From the NCBI GenBank assembly GCA_021234155.1, contig JAJEKV010000033.1, positions 4,193,454-4,257,453 of the forward strand: a stretch of 64,000 nt of DNA, written 5' to 3'. Shown here piece by piece: positions 10,411-22,779 of this stretch; the stretch's first letter is position 1, and each line of letters opens with the position of its first letter. The stretch comes from Isoetes taiwanensis (Eukaryota > Streptophyta > Lycopodiopsida > Isoetales > Isoetaceae). A program made the position numbers and the translations under genes. Under the pieces are notes generated by a model. It was not told where the DNA came from. It searched no databases and was given only the letters and a program-made list of their open reading frames with translations.

Positions 10411-12872
10411 TATATTTATCCTTTATGGGTCACTAACTGGTGAAAACAGGCCTCTCTTATGTTGCACAGCTGTGATGTCTGGATTGCATTTGTACTTTTC
10501 CCTTTCTAACCTACTCCTAACTCCTCTCTCTGTGCTGCATTTTCTGGAAAGCAAACACCTCTATTGGGAATAAGATTTGTCCTACCCGTATAGGTTTTCA
10601 GGCATAACAAACTATTTACAATGCAATGTGCATCATGGATCAAACTACTGGTTAGTCTTGTACCAGCTCATTTGATGCATCTTCTTTACTCCGCATCCAG
10701 AAAAGCAAGCATAGCTTAATAACAGGGTTGTTATGTAACAGGGTGTATGTCTCTTGCAGATTGGAGCTTGGCCTAACGAGGATTGGATGGATGGATTCAA
10801 CAATAATGCTTTGCCTTTCACCCTTACTGTTATTAGTCTATATGCTAAAGTGAGAGAGTCGTGACAAGAAACTACGAAAGTAAGTCTCATCTGTGATTGC
10901 GTACGTTTGCATGCTTTCTGTCTGAAGCGTGCATAATTGTTGGCAACAAATATATAGGTGATGACGGAGGTATTCTGGCATCATGGATCACTTTGGGTAT
11001 TGGAAGAGGGATGCCTATCAACTATACAGCATTGCTTGCAGTGGTTGCATTACCTCTCAGTAAAAACAGGAGAGAATTGGAGTTACAGTCAAATTTCTAG
11101 CACGTTTTGAGAAGCGAGTAAAAGACTCATTGAAAGGTTTGTTTTTGTCCTTTTATTTGTTTAGAACAGGGTAATCTTTTGTTTGCTAAGCGGAAATACT
11201 TGCAAAAGAACGCTGGCCTATAAACTTTAGAGGCGTTTGCGTGACTCTGGAATGGATGTAAATATTGGAGCACCAGGACCATGAGAGGAGTTTTTGTAGC
11301 TAAAATTCAATAGGACTCAGATCAGCATCCTAGGATGGCAGTACGCATTCTATTATTTCTTCTTCGACTGATAAGTAATTGGTTGATGTCCTATTAGTAA
11401 AATTTCTCTACCATTTACTGGAAATAAAGTGCAAAGGCAGCAGTTGAGTAGAGCTGAGACCGGACCTCTTCTTGAGTCGTGGTTCCCTGCTTTTTGTTAC
11501 AAACCCTAAACCTTCTACACGCCTCATTGGCAGCAGCAGGGCTAATACAGGGATGATCTCATGCTTTATCCTTTCAACGTACCATTCATTCTGCATTTGT
11601 TCCGTCCATTTGCCCATCCGGCTTCCACGATATGCATGGGAAAATGCAGCGTGCAGAGATAGCTCAATTGGATTTGACAATCAGTCAGTTAGTTGGCTCT
11701 GTATAGGACAGTTTGGGATGAACAAGCGCGGCATTCATTCCTTGCCAAAGGAGTATGTAGCTTGGGTATTAGCAAAGGTCCTGCTTCTTTTCGCTTAATG
11801 CGCAATCTTGCCTGCCAATTAAGATAGCTTTGGCAACAAATCCGTAGGGAAGATTTGGACTCGTCCTTTTGTGCAGCTTCTCTAGCAACAGTTAAATGCC
11901 AGTGGTGCAAACATGTAGAGCCCGAGCAGGCGGATTGCAGGTTCAACTAGGCATTCAGGTCCATACACTGTGATGTCTGCTTATGCAGTGCAAATGGAAA
12001 CTATGCAGCATATGCTTAACATGTGAATATCAAGTTGTGAGACACAAATTCAGGTAGCAGTTCCACATTTCTCTAACAATATTATGATCTTCTCTATCTT
12101 GCACTCTGGTTGCTTGGCCATGGCCGCTGGCCGACCTTCTACATCAGGCTTCTATTCCCTTTCCCTTGAAAACTTTAGCTCTTTAGCTAATTCATGAAGT
12201 GCTTGTTCCTGGCGTTGAAGCCAGATTTTCGTTGAGTCTTTATGTATGTGCCTTCTCTGTGAGTAAAAAGTGTAAAACACAGGGAGCTCAAAGATGGGTC
12301 AGACCAGAGAATGACCAGGGATTATGCAGACTGACAGAGGCTTTCTCCAAAGTTTAAGTGATCCAAATCTCAGATTAAGATATGATAGATATGGATAAGC
12401 ATTTTTGGCAACATTATATTTGGTGCCAGGGCTTTTAGGAAGCCACTTCAATGGACCTTGAGCATCAAATGTATTTTTATCTGCCGTGCATTGTGATTCA
12501 AGCAAGATCGTCTGCAGCCATTTTTGTTAGAGTTTTTCTTTTGGTTGTCTGGTATTTGTCTAAAATGAAGGACTTTGCAACAATCTTGAGCATGTTCTTC
12601 ATGCATGTTCGTGCCCAAAGTAAAAAAAGCTGTTAATGTGACTGAGAATCTGTGGCAGTCCTTAAGGATTCAGCGTAATGGCCTATATGGTGGCAAGTAA
12701 GCAAGTTAAGCATCAATCAAGCCAAGCAAGTGAAGGGTTGGTGTTTCACATTTCTTTCTTTCATCCCCCAGGTTATGTTTTTCATTCTCATCTATATGTT
12801 GTAACCAGTCTTGTAATAAAGCACGTGATCACAAGTCATGTTTGGCTCATTTATTGCTCACCTATATGAACA
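10411..12872. other. No gene recognised; scattered coding-like scraps
   Basis: Short open stretches at about 10760-10850 and 11700-11800 look faintly coding, with nearby splice-like signals. On the minus strand, 12160-12240 could encode a charged helical stretch. None can be joined into a gene or named. Confidence 0.3.
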
Positions 12873-12965
12873 GGTTGCAAATGCCAGTCAAGAGGACACA
12901 GGGTTTTGCCGTGTGGACACAAGAATAAATCGGATTAGATTATCTGCACTTAAGCAGCTTTCGCA
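12873..12965 (+). other. Possible orphan exon
   Basis: An acceptor-like ATGAACAG precedes 31 open codons, and GTAAAT follows. The text contains VANASQEDTGFCRVDTR and a Leu-rich helix. I cannot connect it to neighbouring exons or name a product. Confidence 0.2.
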
Positions 12966-15842
12966 GGTAAATGGCTAGCTTATAAGCGAAGCTTTATCAA
13001 ACAGCGACTGAAGCCCAAACCTAATTATGTTCATTTTATTGTGAACAGGTACATGTGAGCTTGCATATAATAGCTTTCGTGGACGGGGATGCTTTTAATT
13101 TATACTAGGATCGTTATTGGCTATGTTCGAGACATTTGTTAGGGACAAAACTGCAAGAGCAGTCATAAAAAATGAATTTAATCACAAATGATAGCCTACA
13201 TATTACATTAGGGTTGGAAGGCAGGTTCTATTAGATGGGGTGGTAGACGGGACTTTCGTCAGTCTTCATTGTCTTCGAAGGGCCACAAGATTTTTATTTC
13301 CATGTCAGTTTTTTTGGGCATGCATATTATGGTTCCTTGTTCATGCGTAGGGTTCAACTTTGAGGTGTTTTTACAAGGTATCTTAATGTTTCTCTCATTT
13401 TGAGCAGATCATTTAAGCCTTGTAAGCAAAAATAATGTTTACGTGCAAGCAAATAATTTTATCTCCATGCAACTCATGGTTCAGTGGGGGGTTTACGGTT
13501 TCTTCAAGGGTCTAATTTGCTGTCTTCATAACCCTTTCATGATACTCTTTTGCTTCATGATACCTTGTAAAGTTTGTATCCAGCGAACTCTTTCACAGTT
13601 TTGTATTTGAAATTTGTTATTGATCAGGATTAAGACATTGAACACTCGTCATTTCCAAATAGCTGGACCTATCATTAAGACATTGAACACTTATCATTTC
13701 CAAGTAGCTGGACCTATCACTAAACCTTCTTATGCCTCTGTCTAAACAAGCCAATGGTATATATATTCTACTTGGTTTATGATAGGGCATTTGTAATACT
13801 ATGGCTGCTGCAATCAATTTTTGCTGCAGATGCTTGTATACATGTCTGATGCAGCCTTTCTTTAAATGCTTGCAGAAAGGATTTTCTAAGCTGTTTTCAG
13901 TGGATTCGTCTGATTCTGCACATTTTTTCTAGCATGGGGCTCCTATTTTGATGCAATTCTTAATCATTTGTTATAATGATAACTCGAGTCTGTTAGTGTG
14001 GATGATGGAAGAAGCAATGGCTGCCAATAAAGACTGAAGAATTGACAAAATATGGACGAATGGAACTGACGGGCATAATTACATATGTCTCTCTTCGCCT
14101 TTAGAGCTTGAAGCGTCCTAAGAGACATCAAAAGATGTCCATCATACAGAGAATGGAAATGGAATTAATATACTTCAACAACATTTTGGTGTATGCAAAA
14201 CGTGGTTCACTTGTGGATGCAGTGGAAGCCTTCCAATGAGCTATGTGTATGAGATAGTTTGGCTTGAAATGTCTTAATTGGAAGATATGTTGGAAACAAA
14301 TTTTGCCTTTAAGCATTGAAATGGTTTGAAAAACTGCAGTTACGAAAGGTATCTCTTTGCAGGTTGAAATCTTATGCCATGGATCCATAAAATAGGGATG
14401 AAAATTACATGCTACTTTTCTGCAAACAGATTCAAGGTAAGCCTCCTTATTGGCAATTCCATAAATGACATGTGCGCCGAATGTGTTTCATTTTCATAGG
14501 CATGGGCTGTGCTTGTCAAACTTTTAGTATGAGATTATGTTTCATGGACCACTGTAATTGCACGGTCCATTGCTTGGGCCCGTCATTGTGCATGCCAGTC
14601 TTAAACCGAAAGAAGGAAAGGAGGATAAAATCAAAGGATTAATTTCACCAAGGCAATGATGTAGTGTCAATTCCATCTTCACTAAGGGACCAGAATTGTG
14701 AATTTGTAGAAGGGTTAGTCTTTTTCAAAAATGTCTGTTTTGTTTTGAACACTCCTAATGCTTAAGCTTGCTTCTAAAAAGTGCTTTTTTGTTCTTTGTA
14801 CAAACTCTTATAATACAAGCTAGCCTGTTTTGTTCTAGTTTTATTTCATTTGAAAGTCTTCTCTTCTAGTTCATTGCTAGATGCAAGCATGATCTAATTC
14901 TTTAGATCAATTGGTGTAGTTCTAATTATGGTATGTTGTTTGTTTTATGAGAGCTTTTTATCATTTTTTGCAAGTGACTCTAGATAGAGATTATAAATTT
15001 AATTAGAGGAAACACAAATAACAAATGTCATGCTTGTTGCAGGTGTTCAGATGTTCATATTATACACATTATGCATGAATGTTGAACTTAATGATGCAGG
15101 AGGCAATTTGTCTTCAGATTTTCATATTATACACTACATGTCAATTTCAAGCTTAGACTTGCCTTGCATTTGAACCGTGTCAGAATATTGCATGTATGCT
15201 GTAACCAGTCTTGTAGTAAAGCATATGATCATCTACACTTGAACAACTCTTTTGTTGGTAAATGGCTTACAAATGATAGTCTACATGTTACAGTCTACCA
15301 CAAGTGCAGACCACTAGTACAACTAGAAGATACTAGACAACTAGAAGATACTAGCAAGTGTGGAAGGCAGATTCTATTGGATGGGGTGGTGGACAAGACT
15401 CTGGTCGGTGTTGGCAATGGTGATACTGAGATTCAATGACTTCATTGTCTTCGACACAAGGGCCAAAAGGATTTTTATCTTCTACTTTGTCTATTATTTC
15501 CTTTTTTTCTTTTTCTTTGCTTTTATGGCATAGCAAGTTGAATTTCTCTAATTGTGTCTGGCATTTTTTTTTCCCAAAACTATAGATGCAATTAACATTA
15601 CCCCACATATGTCTATTTTTACAATGGAAGTCCATAACAAACTTTTAGACTTGGCTTCTAATTGACCGTAACTAGTTTGTTATCTATTGTCACCTCTAGA
15701 TAGATTAGGTCATTACATCAGTCTAGTTTTGCCAGCATTAAGTAACCTTGGAATTCTATGACTTTCTTAGCACAAATAGCGTAAGACATTAGGGTCTTAG
15801 TTCCGGAGGCAATCGCTCGCTTCAAAGTACTCATAAAAATGT

Positions 15843-15845
<3 letters not shown>
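12966..15845. repeat. Gene-free stretch with local duplications
   Basis: A 45-bp unit (TTAAGACATTGAACAC and onward) is tandemly duplicated at 13630-13719. Segment 13209-13300 recurs, diverged, at 15355-15475; both contain GGCAG, TTCTATT and GGATGGGGTGG in order. A motif GTAACCAGTCTTGTARTAAAG occurs near 12800 and 15201. This suggests old duplications inside intergenic or intronic DNA. No gene is recognised. Confidence 0.5.

Positions 15846-15874
<29 letters not shown>
15846..15874. repeat. 29-bp poly-T run
   Basis: An uninterrupted run of 29 T. It precedes TTTATCGCGGCRGC, a short sequence seen again near 46050 and 48370. It could be the poly-A tail of a minus-strand retroposed copy. Confidence 0.6.
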
Positions 15875-16134
15875 GTTGTGTTTAATTTATGGTTACAAGA
15901 AATTTATCGCGGCAGCGCGGCGAACATTTCTTTTGGTTCCAAACTTGTGCGGCTGGACCACTATTACCGTCCGACCTGTTAATGCAATCCTTGCTTAGTA
16001 ATAGATTTATGTTTATTCGCAACGGTGCAAAAAAAAAAAACGTAATGTTAAAGATTCCTTCATCTCTCTTCAAAGTGGACCATAGATGTTTAACTCATGA
16101 TACAGATTCCTTCATCTCTTATGAAAATCGACTA

Positions 16135-16250
16135 CAGATATTTAACATGAATATATGTCTAGGATTGTTCATATTTCATGTTAATTTTGCATCCAGATAT
16201 TTAACATGAATATATGTCTAGGATTGTTCATATTTCATGTTAATTTTGCA
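16135..16250. repeat. 59-bp tandem duplication
   Basis: Segment 16135-16193 is repeated directly at 16194-16250 with almost no differences, so the duplication is recent. Confidence 0.8.
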
Positions 16251-18105
16251 AAAGTAACATTATTGTAACAGAGAGGAAAAAAAGGGGCCCCTAATAAATA
16301 TGTGCTTGGTGATGTGTGAGAGTACCATATTTAGAGTCATGGCATGAAGTTTGATCCTATGTGTCACATAAGAGGTATGTGACACACATGCATTTATGAT
16401 TCCATTCAAAGGCACGTAACAACAAAAGCGAGATTGTGCGCTATGAGCAAGGCTTGATCTAAAATAGCTCTAAGACCTAATGCATCTGCTATCAAGTCCA
16501 CGCTGACAATTGGGGAATGGGCACACTTGCTTATGTTATACTGCCATAAAAATCTCATAAGATCTTTATTAAACATACCCTAAACAAAGTATTGATCTTC
16601 GTGCAAAATATTGAACATTGACTTGCCAACATGGACATGGGCTTCACTTATCCTAGCATGATTAATGGACTCCTAGACTCTCGTGATGCTCATATGATCT
16701 CGAACCCACTGGCATTTGCAATCCTTTATCAATTTGGGATCCCATGATGCTCCTATGATCTCAAACCTATTGATTCTTGCAATTCTTTATTAAATTTGTC
16801 CATATAGCAAAACCTATAGTTTTAGTCTTGTGAGACATTGGCTGATATAACAAGATCCCGCGAGTTTGTGCTCATTTTGCCAACCTTCAAAAGTCCTTTA
16901 GTTTTTATGATCTTGTGAGACATTTCCTACATCGAGCATATATATTAAACATGAGTACATCTACTGGAGCGTAGGAAGAATCTAAAAGACTATCTAGTTA
17001 AAACATCTCCGTAGCTCCATATTGTTGCACAATCTGCAAGCAGTAAGCACAATCATCCATAAATAAATGTCAAGTGGCATCATTCTTTTAAGAAAATATT
17101 CTAGTTGATTGAAGCATCCTCTATGAGCTAGAAGACCTACCATAGAGGTCACGAGACAAAACAACTAGTCATTCACCTTAAATTCGAGCATTAACTCTTA
17201 TTGGAGTAACATAATATGACTGTTAATTTATTCATGGCTAATAAGGTGTTGTTAGCCAAGTCACTCACTGGTTTACAGAGTGATCATTTTTCATTTTTCT
17301 TCTTTCTCTTCCTCAAGTTATCATGTGATTTATACATGATGTTTGACCAAAACCATATGACTAGAATGTTGTCGTTTTACGACCTAAATAACTTAAAAAT
17401 AACCTGATCTACAACAAATGTAGAACGAAAACTACATATAGCTAATTGAGATCTTTGAACATTGCAGAATAATTATGCTACATTTACTTGAATAGCAGAT
17501 CCAGGTCTATTGAGGTCTACAATAATGGTTTCTAGAATCATGATCATGCTCCAATTTTATAAATAATGCATCTTCATTAATAGCAACGATCACGCTTAAT
17601 GAAATACTCTTGCAACGACAAACTTACGAAATACCTAAGCAGATAATGAAGATTTTTACAAACATATAGCAACTGACTCTAAAGGATACCCATATAATTT
17701 ACTATAGTTTAACGCCAATAGCAAACCCTTGATTGTGTGTATTTCCAGCTACTTTGGGATGCACCATTTAGAGATAAAAAAACATTATGCAACCCTTGAC
17801 GCACTTCGCCGAAGCCAAAGAATGAATTTATAGCCATCGCTTCCTTCAAATTCAAGGACTTCATCGGATCAGAGACGCCATATCCCTAAAGAAACCTTGT
17901 CGGCATAATTCAACAGTAGACAGCAGAATGGATGGCCGGGATTGGTGCCCCGGTGACATGAATATTCCCAGAGCATCATTGTATAATAATTATACATGTT
18001 TAGATAGGCAATATATACTTCTTCTTTGGTTTTTAGAGTTTGTCCCACATGTAAGATATTGACCACTGTATTCGTATTCATCTCTGTATATGTAAGTTGT
18101 TCATT
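16251..18105. other. No gene recognised
   Basis: AT-rich sequence with only short open frames. The last 40 bp are the start of the segment duplicated with the Bet1-like gene. Confidence 0.45.
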
Positions 18106-18368
18106 TATAAAAGTGTTTTGACCTCAACGGCAAAGAGATGCATATGGAGAATGTCGTATACAAGTAGTGGAAGCAGGCATAGGGTCTTTCCGTCCCATAA
18201 CGAGAAGATTCAGTTGCGGGTTAATCCCATCAACGTCGACCTCGATGAACAAATTCATGGCATGCGCGATAAAGTTAAAACTTCTAAGGAATGTAAGAGA
18301 TTGCTGAATGTAGCTATATGTAGATCCATGCACAATTCGTAGCCTGAAGGATTTTATTTTTGTCAACA

Positions 18369-18372
18369 AGTT
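18369..18372. other. Left target-site duplication, AGTT
   Basis: AGTT precedes the left inverted repeat and recurs at 42615-42618 after the right one. The intact SNARE copy has GGTT here, one base different. If the element is taken to begin TGGGTG, the duplication would be the 2-bp GT instead. Confidence 0.6.
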
Positions 18373-18398
18373 GGGTGAAAGCATGTTGTAGTGGAACA
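18373..18398 (+). repeat. Left terminal inverted repeat of outer transposon
   Basis: 26 bp, identical in reverse complement to 42589-42614. Weaker similarity continues inward through motifs of the type ATGTGGTGGGA. Confidence 0.9.
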
Positions 18399-18708
18399 AA
18401 AACGTGCATTTTAGCACCACATTTTTGGGTGCTAAGTGTGGTGGGAACTACCGAATTTGTAGTGGGAGAGGGAGTTATTTTTTCAAAAATACACATGATT
18501 ACTTATTCAAAATTTTGTCCTTTCAGTCTTATTCAGGCTTATTCAGCAACGTACACGATCATTTTCCCTCAAAAACTCTGATCACGCTCCCTTAATCCGG
18601 CAAAACCATTTCTGATTCTGAATTTTCATTTTCCCTCAAAAACTCTGATCACGATCCCTTAATCCGGCAAGACCATTTCTGATTTCTGGCAAGAAGATCG
18701 ATCACGAA

Positions 18709-19314
18709 ATGGCTCTGATCATACCGGACTTGAATGCCACGGGATACACCTACAAGGAAATGTACACGTGCAAGAAAAGCATTATGCCACACAAGAAGAA
18801 ATCGAAATCGCTTTGGGGACCCGAAAGTATTAGGAAAATCCACTTTACGTGTGGGTTGCATTCTAGATTTGGGGATGCCCATGATTCTCTGTTGTTTAGA
18901 ATATTGTTTTGTTTCATCATGCAGGTTGAAGAATCTGAGCAAGGAGAGGTATAATGAATATATGTGCCTTTACAAAAAAATCACAAAGTGTGAAGTGTGC
19001 CCGGGAGGCATGGCCTCACGCACTATGGTCATTATGCGTGTTACCTTCACACAAAAGGAAAAGAAATAAACCGGGTTGAGTTTCGGCAACAGTTAAGAGA
19101 AAAAGAGTCTGAAGCCTCTCCGTCCCAACGTAAGAGGAAGAATGCAAGCATTTCAAATAGTGAGGAAGCAGAGCAACATGCCACAGATGATGCTTCCTCT
19201 CTTGAAATGACTAGGCCACAATTCAAGCCTCCTAAAGCTGTAAGAAGAATCTCGGGGAAAATCACTGAAAAAATAGGTACTTTTCAACCCTCTTCTTCTG
19301 GAACCACCATATGA
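18709..19314 (+). pseudogene. Coding-like region with a Cys/His cluster, frameshifted
   Basis: Two frames carry coding-like text. The first begins MALIIPDLNATGYTYKEMY. After a possible short intron (18850-18924) the text continues KERYNEYMCLYKKITKC, CEVCPG and then HYGHYACYLHTKG, a Cys-x2-Cys followed by spaced His that may be a zinc finger. The second frame (18997-19314) ends in a charged Ser/Lys-rich tail. The parts are not in one frame without an intron or a shift. It lies just inside the left end of the outer transposon. Function is not recognised; DNA binding is a guess. Confidence 0.35.
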
Positions 19315-19429
19315 TGCAATTTAATATTGGAACTGTTATTTTCCAGCAAGGTCTAGCAAGCTTGAACAATCAGGTACACCACTTACTTCTTCATTTGGGT
19401 GTGTTGTAAGTTATGTGTAGGAAATTTGT

Positions 19430-19990
19430 GCTGCTAGTTTCGAGTTGTGGTGGATAATTTCGAGTTGTGGTGGATAATTTCAGCATATGTAGTGTCACAT
19501 ATAGTACCAAACGTGGTACCTTTTCTGAATAGTGAATTGGCTTCCATATGTTTCTATACTTAGTGTCATACATATGTGATGTTAGATATGGTGATACTTG
19601 TGAATGGTGGATTGTCTGCCATATGTGGTGCCAACTGCTGCGCTAAATATTGCACCACGCTATCTGCCACATATGGGGTGGTGGATGCCTGCCGGATGTG
19701 GTGCCTTCTGTGCATTGTGGTGCCACATGTGGTGTCTAATGTGGCACCACTATGGATCCACATTTTGCACCACATGTGGGGTCTTTGAGGCCATTTGTGG
19801 TGCGAAGTAATGGATTGCCATATGTGGTGCCTTGGGTGCATTGTGGTGCCATATGTGGTGTGCACATGCCACACCACATGTGGTGAATATGACGCCATTT
19901 GTGGTGCAAAGTTTGTCATGATGGAATTTGTGGTGTGTAAAGTGGTGCCTGTTGTGTCATGTGGTACTAACCTTGGATTACTTTCCAGAT
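19430..19990. repeat. Left subterminal array of TGTGGTGCC motifs
   Basis: Many direct copies of ATGTGGTGCC and near variants, such as ATTTGTGGTGCGAAG, are spaced about 10-40 bp apart. The open frames over it are products of the repeat. The right end holds the same motif inverted. Confidence 0.8.
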
Positions 19991-20574
19991 GAATTCAACA
20001 GGACACTGGGAGAATGGATCAACTCTACAAGATCGGCGATGATTGATTGTAAGGCAAGGTTGCAAACTTGTGATCAAAGCTGCAGTGCTACAAATGAAGG
20101 TTCAAAGAACTTGAGTTCCGCATCGAGAAGATGAATAAAGATTTAAAAAAATGGGAAGGAATGATTAAGGATAAACCAAGTCGCGTGCGGTATTCGGGCT
20201 ATATGCCAAGATACGAGGTCGAAATGAAGGAACTATTACCGAAACTTGAGCGGACAAAAATCGAGGAGCTTAATCTGGCCGTCACCCGTGGAAGCGCACA
20301 CAACAACATTGAAAGTGCCGGAACCAAGGTTAGAGAGGTTTTACGCCTTGCAAGGACCGCCTTCCTTTTATTTGTCTTGGATCCACTACTTCCGGACCTT
20401 GATAAGGTCAAGATTATGGTAGTGGCTGTCCATTCTCGTGGCAAGATCCTCCAAAGGGATGGGGAAACCACTACCAACTTTGATTGCCGAATGCGATCAC
20501 CAATACCATCTTCCATGTCTCGCTTTCGGCCTCTTGAGGTACTTCATAACAAAATTCTGAAGTGCTTAGTATAA
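19989..20574 (+). CDS. Unidentified helical coding segment, outer transposon
   Basis: The main open frame starts MNKDLKKWEGMIKDKPSRV at 20131 and runs 147 codons to 20574. It is rich in Leu, Lys, Glu and Arg. Open sequence upstream (19989-20130) reads as a further exon in a different frame. The text contains ELNLAVTRGSAHNNIESAG and a hydrophobic stretch FLLFVLDPLLPDLDKVKIM. No family is recognised. Its place between the subterminal array and the phosphatase suggests an upstream exon of the same transposon gene. Confidence 0.35.
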
Positions 20575-20719
20575 TTGTATTCTCATTGACAAATTTGCAT
20601 TCACTTTGCGGATTTGTAATCACTGTTGCATTGAGAATTGCTGTCATGAATTTTCTACAACATGGGTACAAGCCTTAGGTGTGAGTAGGGAGGATCAAAA
20701 GCAACTTCAAGCTACCGAG

Positions 20720-21030
20720 GCACTTACGGTGAGCACTTATAGGTAGCTCGAAAAAGAGAGTAAGCTCTGCTTAGTCTCCTTCGTTTTCGCTTATCGTATC
20801 TAATTTGCCCCTAGGATGACATCGCCACTTTCGGTGTGGCGAATTAGATACCTCAAGCAGGAAACTCGAAAAGGGAGTAAGCCCGACATAAAACAAGATC
20901 CTGGCTGGCTTAGTCTCTTTTGCTTCTCCTGTTTTGTGTATCTAAAGTGCCCCCTGGGATGAGATCGCTCGCTCATTTTAGGGGACACTTTAGATATATA
21001 AAAACAGGAACATCGTAAAGAGAGTAAAAA
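20720..21030. repeat. Two tandem long hairpins with different but self-matching stems
   Basis: Hairpin one pairs GTATCTAATTTGCC (20796 on) with GGCGAATTAGATAC (20838-20851). Hairpin two pairs GTATCTAAAGTGCCCCCT (20938 on) with AGGGGACACTTTAGATA (20980 on), and the pairing extends outward through CCTGTTTT. Both lie in a repeated frame of AARGGAGTAAGC and CTTAGTCTC. The stems differ between units, yet each still pairs with itself. Confidence 0.7.
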
Positions 21031-21089
21031 AGTCTGGAGCTTAGTTAAAAAAACCAAAGCATAGTTACAATCAATTGTGATTCAATTCC

Positions 21090-21563
21090 GTGTTTGCGAG
21101 CATGGTGCCGCTTTTACTAATTCAGTCTAATCTGTTCATACCGGGTGGCAATGACTATGTGAGTCCATCTAGCACACCAAAAAGGGAATTATTTTCTACC
21201 CTCAAAGGTAACCAAGTCTTGTTTGATGCAATTGGGATATGTAGCTTACTTCTTCATCCCTACTTTGTAGATATAGATGTACAATGTGGTCAGTTAGGGG
21301 GACAAGACACTCACACCCCTTCGAAAAGCATTAGACACGATAGAAACTTCGGGCAAATCGGAAGATGCATCGAAGTTACTGTGAAGCCGGACAAATCAAG
21401 AGATGTCAACAAATCAAGAGGGTGCATCAAGTCAAGCTCCAATGGGTGCTCCAATTGGACAAGAATCGCCAGATCAACAGATGCATTAAGTCATGCTCCA
21501 CACCAATCGCCAAATCAGCCAGATGCATCGGGTTATGATCCAACAAATCGTTTCGGAATGTAA
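21090..21563 (+). CDS. Low-complexity coding-like exon, outer transposon
   Basis: An open frame of 157 codons. Its 3' half repeats GAT/CAA/TCA-rich units (AATCAAGAGATGTCAACAAA and similar), which would give a disordered Gln/Ser/Asp-rich stretch. It lies directly before the phosphatase region and may be a linker exon of that gene. No domain is recognised and the frame choice is uncertain. Confidence 0.3.
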   Translation: MFASMVPLLLIQSNLFIPGGNDYVSPSSTPKRELFSTLKGNQVLFDAIGICSLLLHPYFVDIDVQCGQLGGQDTHTPSKSIRHDRNFGQIGRCIEVTVKPDKSRDVNKSRGCIKSSSNGCSNWTRIARSTDALSHAPHQSPNQPDASGYDPTNRFGM

Positions 21564-21717
21564 GTCACAAGGTAACTTCCAACCTTTTGTGCCTGTCTTC
21601 TTTTAATTTGACCCATATAGTTACCGAATCCATTAAATTTTTGCGCACCGAAGTGTCTCGTAGAGAAAAAGCAAGAGCGTAATTCCAAGCAAAAGACACC
21701 TCCAAGACATTCTCAAG

Positions 21718-21815
21718 CGTAAGTTTCCATCCCCTCGCATCTAATAGATGCCGGAAGTAAGTTTCCAGCCCTGCACCAAGAAATGCTTGAAGGTAAGTTT
21801 CCAGCCCTGCACCAA
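21718..21815 (+). repeat. Triplicated splice-donor-like unit
   Basis: GTAAGTTTCCAGCCCTGCACC or a close variant occurs three times in a row, at about 21719, 21766 and 21793. The start of the phosphatase exon therefore has repeated candidate donor sites. Confidence 0.55.
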
Positions 21816-22448
21816 CTCTCGTCCATGCGAAGACTACAAGGTTAAGCCCAATCCTCGCTTGTTTTTACTACAATGGAGTTCGGGTAGAAGCTATGACAAG
21901 AGTGAGTCCATACCCACCGCCAAAGAAGATGATGTTAAGTTGATCACACTTAACGTAACCAAGTGGGTAGTAACTAGACCAGTCACGAAGTTCATAGATT
22001 GGTGCAAATGTAATTTTCATATAGCACTTTGGTCCAGCCTGCAGGCTCAAAACTTGAGAGTCATAGTTAAGGGAGCATTGATGAAACACAAGGACAAATT
22101 CAAGTTCATATGGAGTCAGGATCACTGTACCAACACAAATTTATTTAACAAAAAAAGCCAATTTTTTTTTGAAGCACTGAAAAAGGTCTACGACAATTTC
22201 CGTGTTTCACAAAAGAGAACGTGCTTCTCATTGATGACAACAGATACAAAGGGTACCTCAATGCGCCAAACACCATGATCCGGCCCAAAACAAATTGGAG
22301 CCTTGACAGAGTAGATGGCAATTTCCTCATGAATGATCTAAAGGTTTGGCTTCGTGGGTTGGCCGGCGCGGGGAATGTGCAAAGTTATGTCGAAAGCAAC
22401 AAAATGTCAATATGTTTGACACCGAGAGTCAAATTTGTATTAATATGA
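21748..22448 (+). pseudogene. FCP1/NIF-like HAD phosphatase, outer transposon
   Basis: The text follows the FCP1 homology (NLI-interacting-factor) phosphatase pattern in order. A motif I region (KLITLNVTKWVVTRP) is followed by IALWSSLQAQNLRVIVKG, then KFKFIWSQDHCTNTN, then LLIDDNRYKGYLNAPNT, and finally GNVQSYVESN. Known members are magnesium-dependent protein phosphatases; the best studied act on the RNA polymerase II tail. Two defects are visible. Motif I lacks the DxDx nucleophile (LNVTK instead of LDLNG or similar). The frame also shifts by one near 22205, so the two halves (21748-22278 and up to 22448) are not continuous. It is probably inactive. The Ulp1-like gene follows on the same strand. 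Confidence 0.65.
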
Positions 22449-22545
22449 TGAAAAATATAGAACTAAAGCCTAGAAATAGTATTATTGTGTATATGATGTA
22501 ACCTCTCTTGACTTTTTAATATAAACAAAGTTTTACTTCAATTGT

Positions 22546-22779
22546 TCATTTCTTGGCTATTTCAATGTTCCTCAAGGTTTTCAATGATCTTCCATTGGTG
22601 AATGTAAACTTACACCACCAAAGACGAGGACCTGCAGTGTTAAGAGCGCACATCCCACTGAACACTTGCCACTTGAAGTGTTTAAAGGATAGCAGAGCCT
22701 CTTGTGCTTGATCAAGAGGCAATCGTAATATTGGAGAAAAGTAGGGATTGGTTCCAAGGATGATAGTCCATTTCTTCAT
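22546..22779 (-). CDS. Unidentified 77-residue minus-strand reading frame
   Basis: The open frame reads MKKWTIILGTNPYFSPILRL and later RLWWCKFTFTNGRSLKTLRN. It is coding-like, but I recognise no family. It lies between the phosphatase and protease regions on the opposite strand. It may be the 3' exon of a captured gene or chance. Confidence 0.25.
   Translation of the reverse strand: MKKWTIILGTNPYFSPILRLPLDQAQEALLSFKHFKWQVFSGMCALNTAGPRLWWCKFTFTNGRSLKTLRNIEIAKK

Noticed and set aside
19566-19992. Cys/Gly/Val-rich frames in several phases
   Set aside because: They are translations of the subterminal TGTGGTGCC array.
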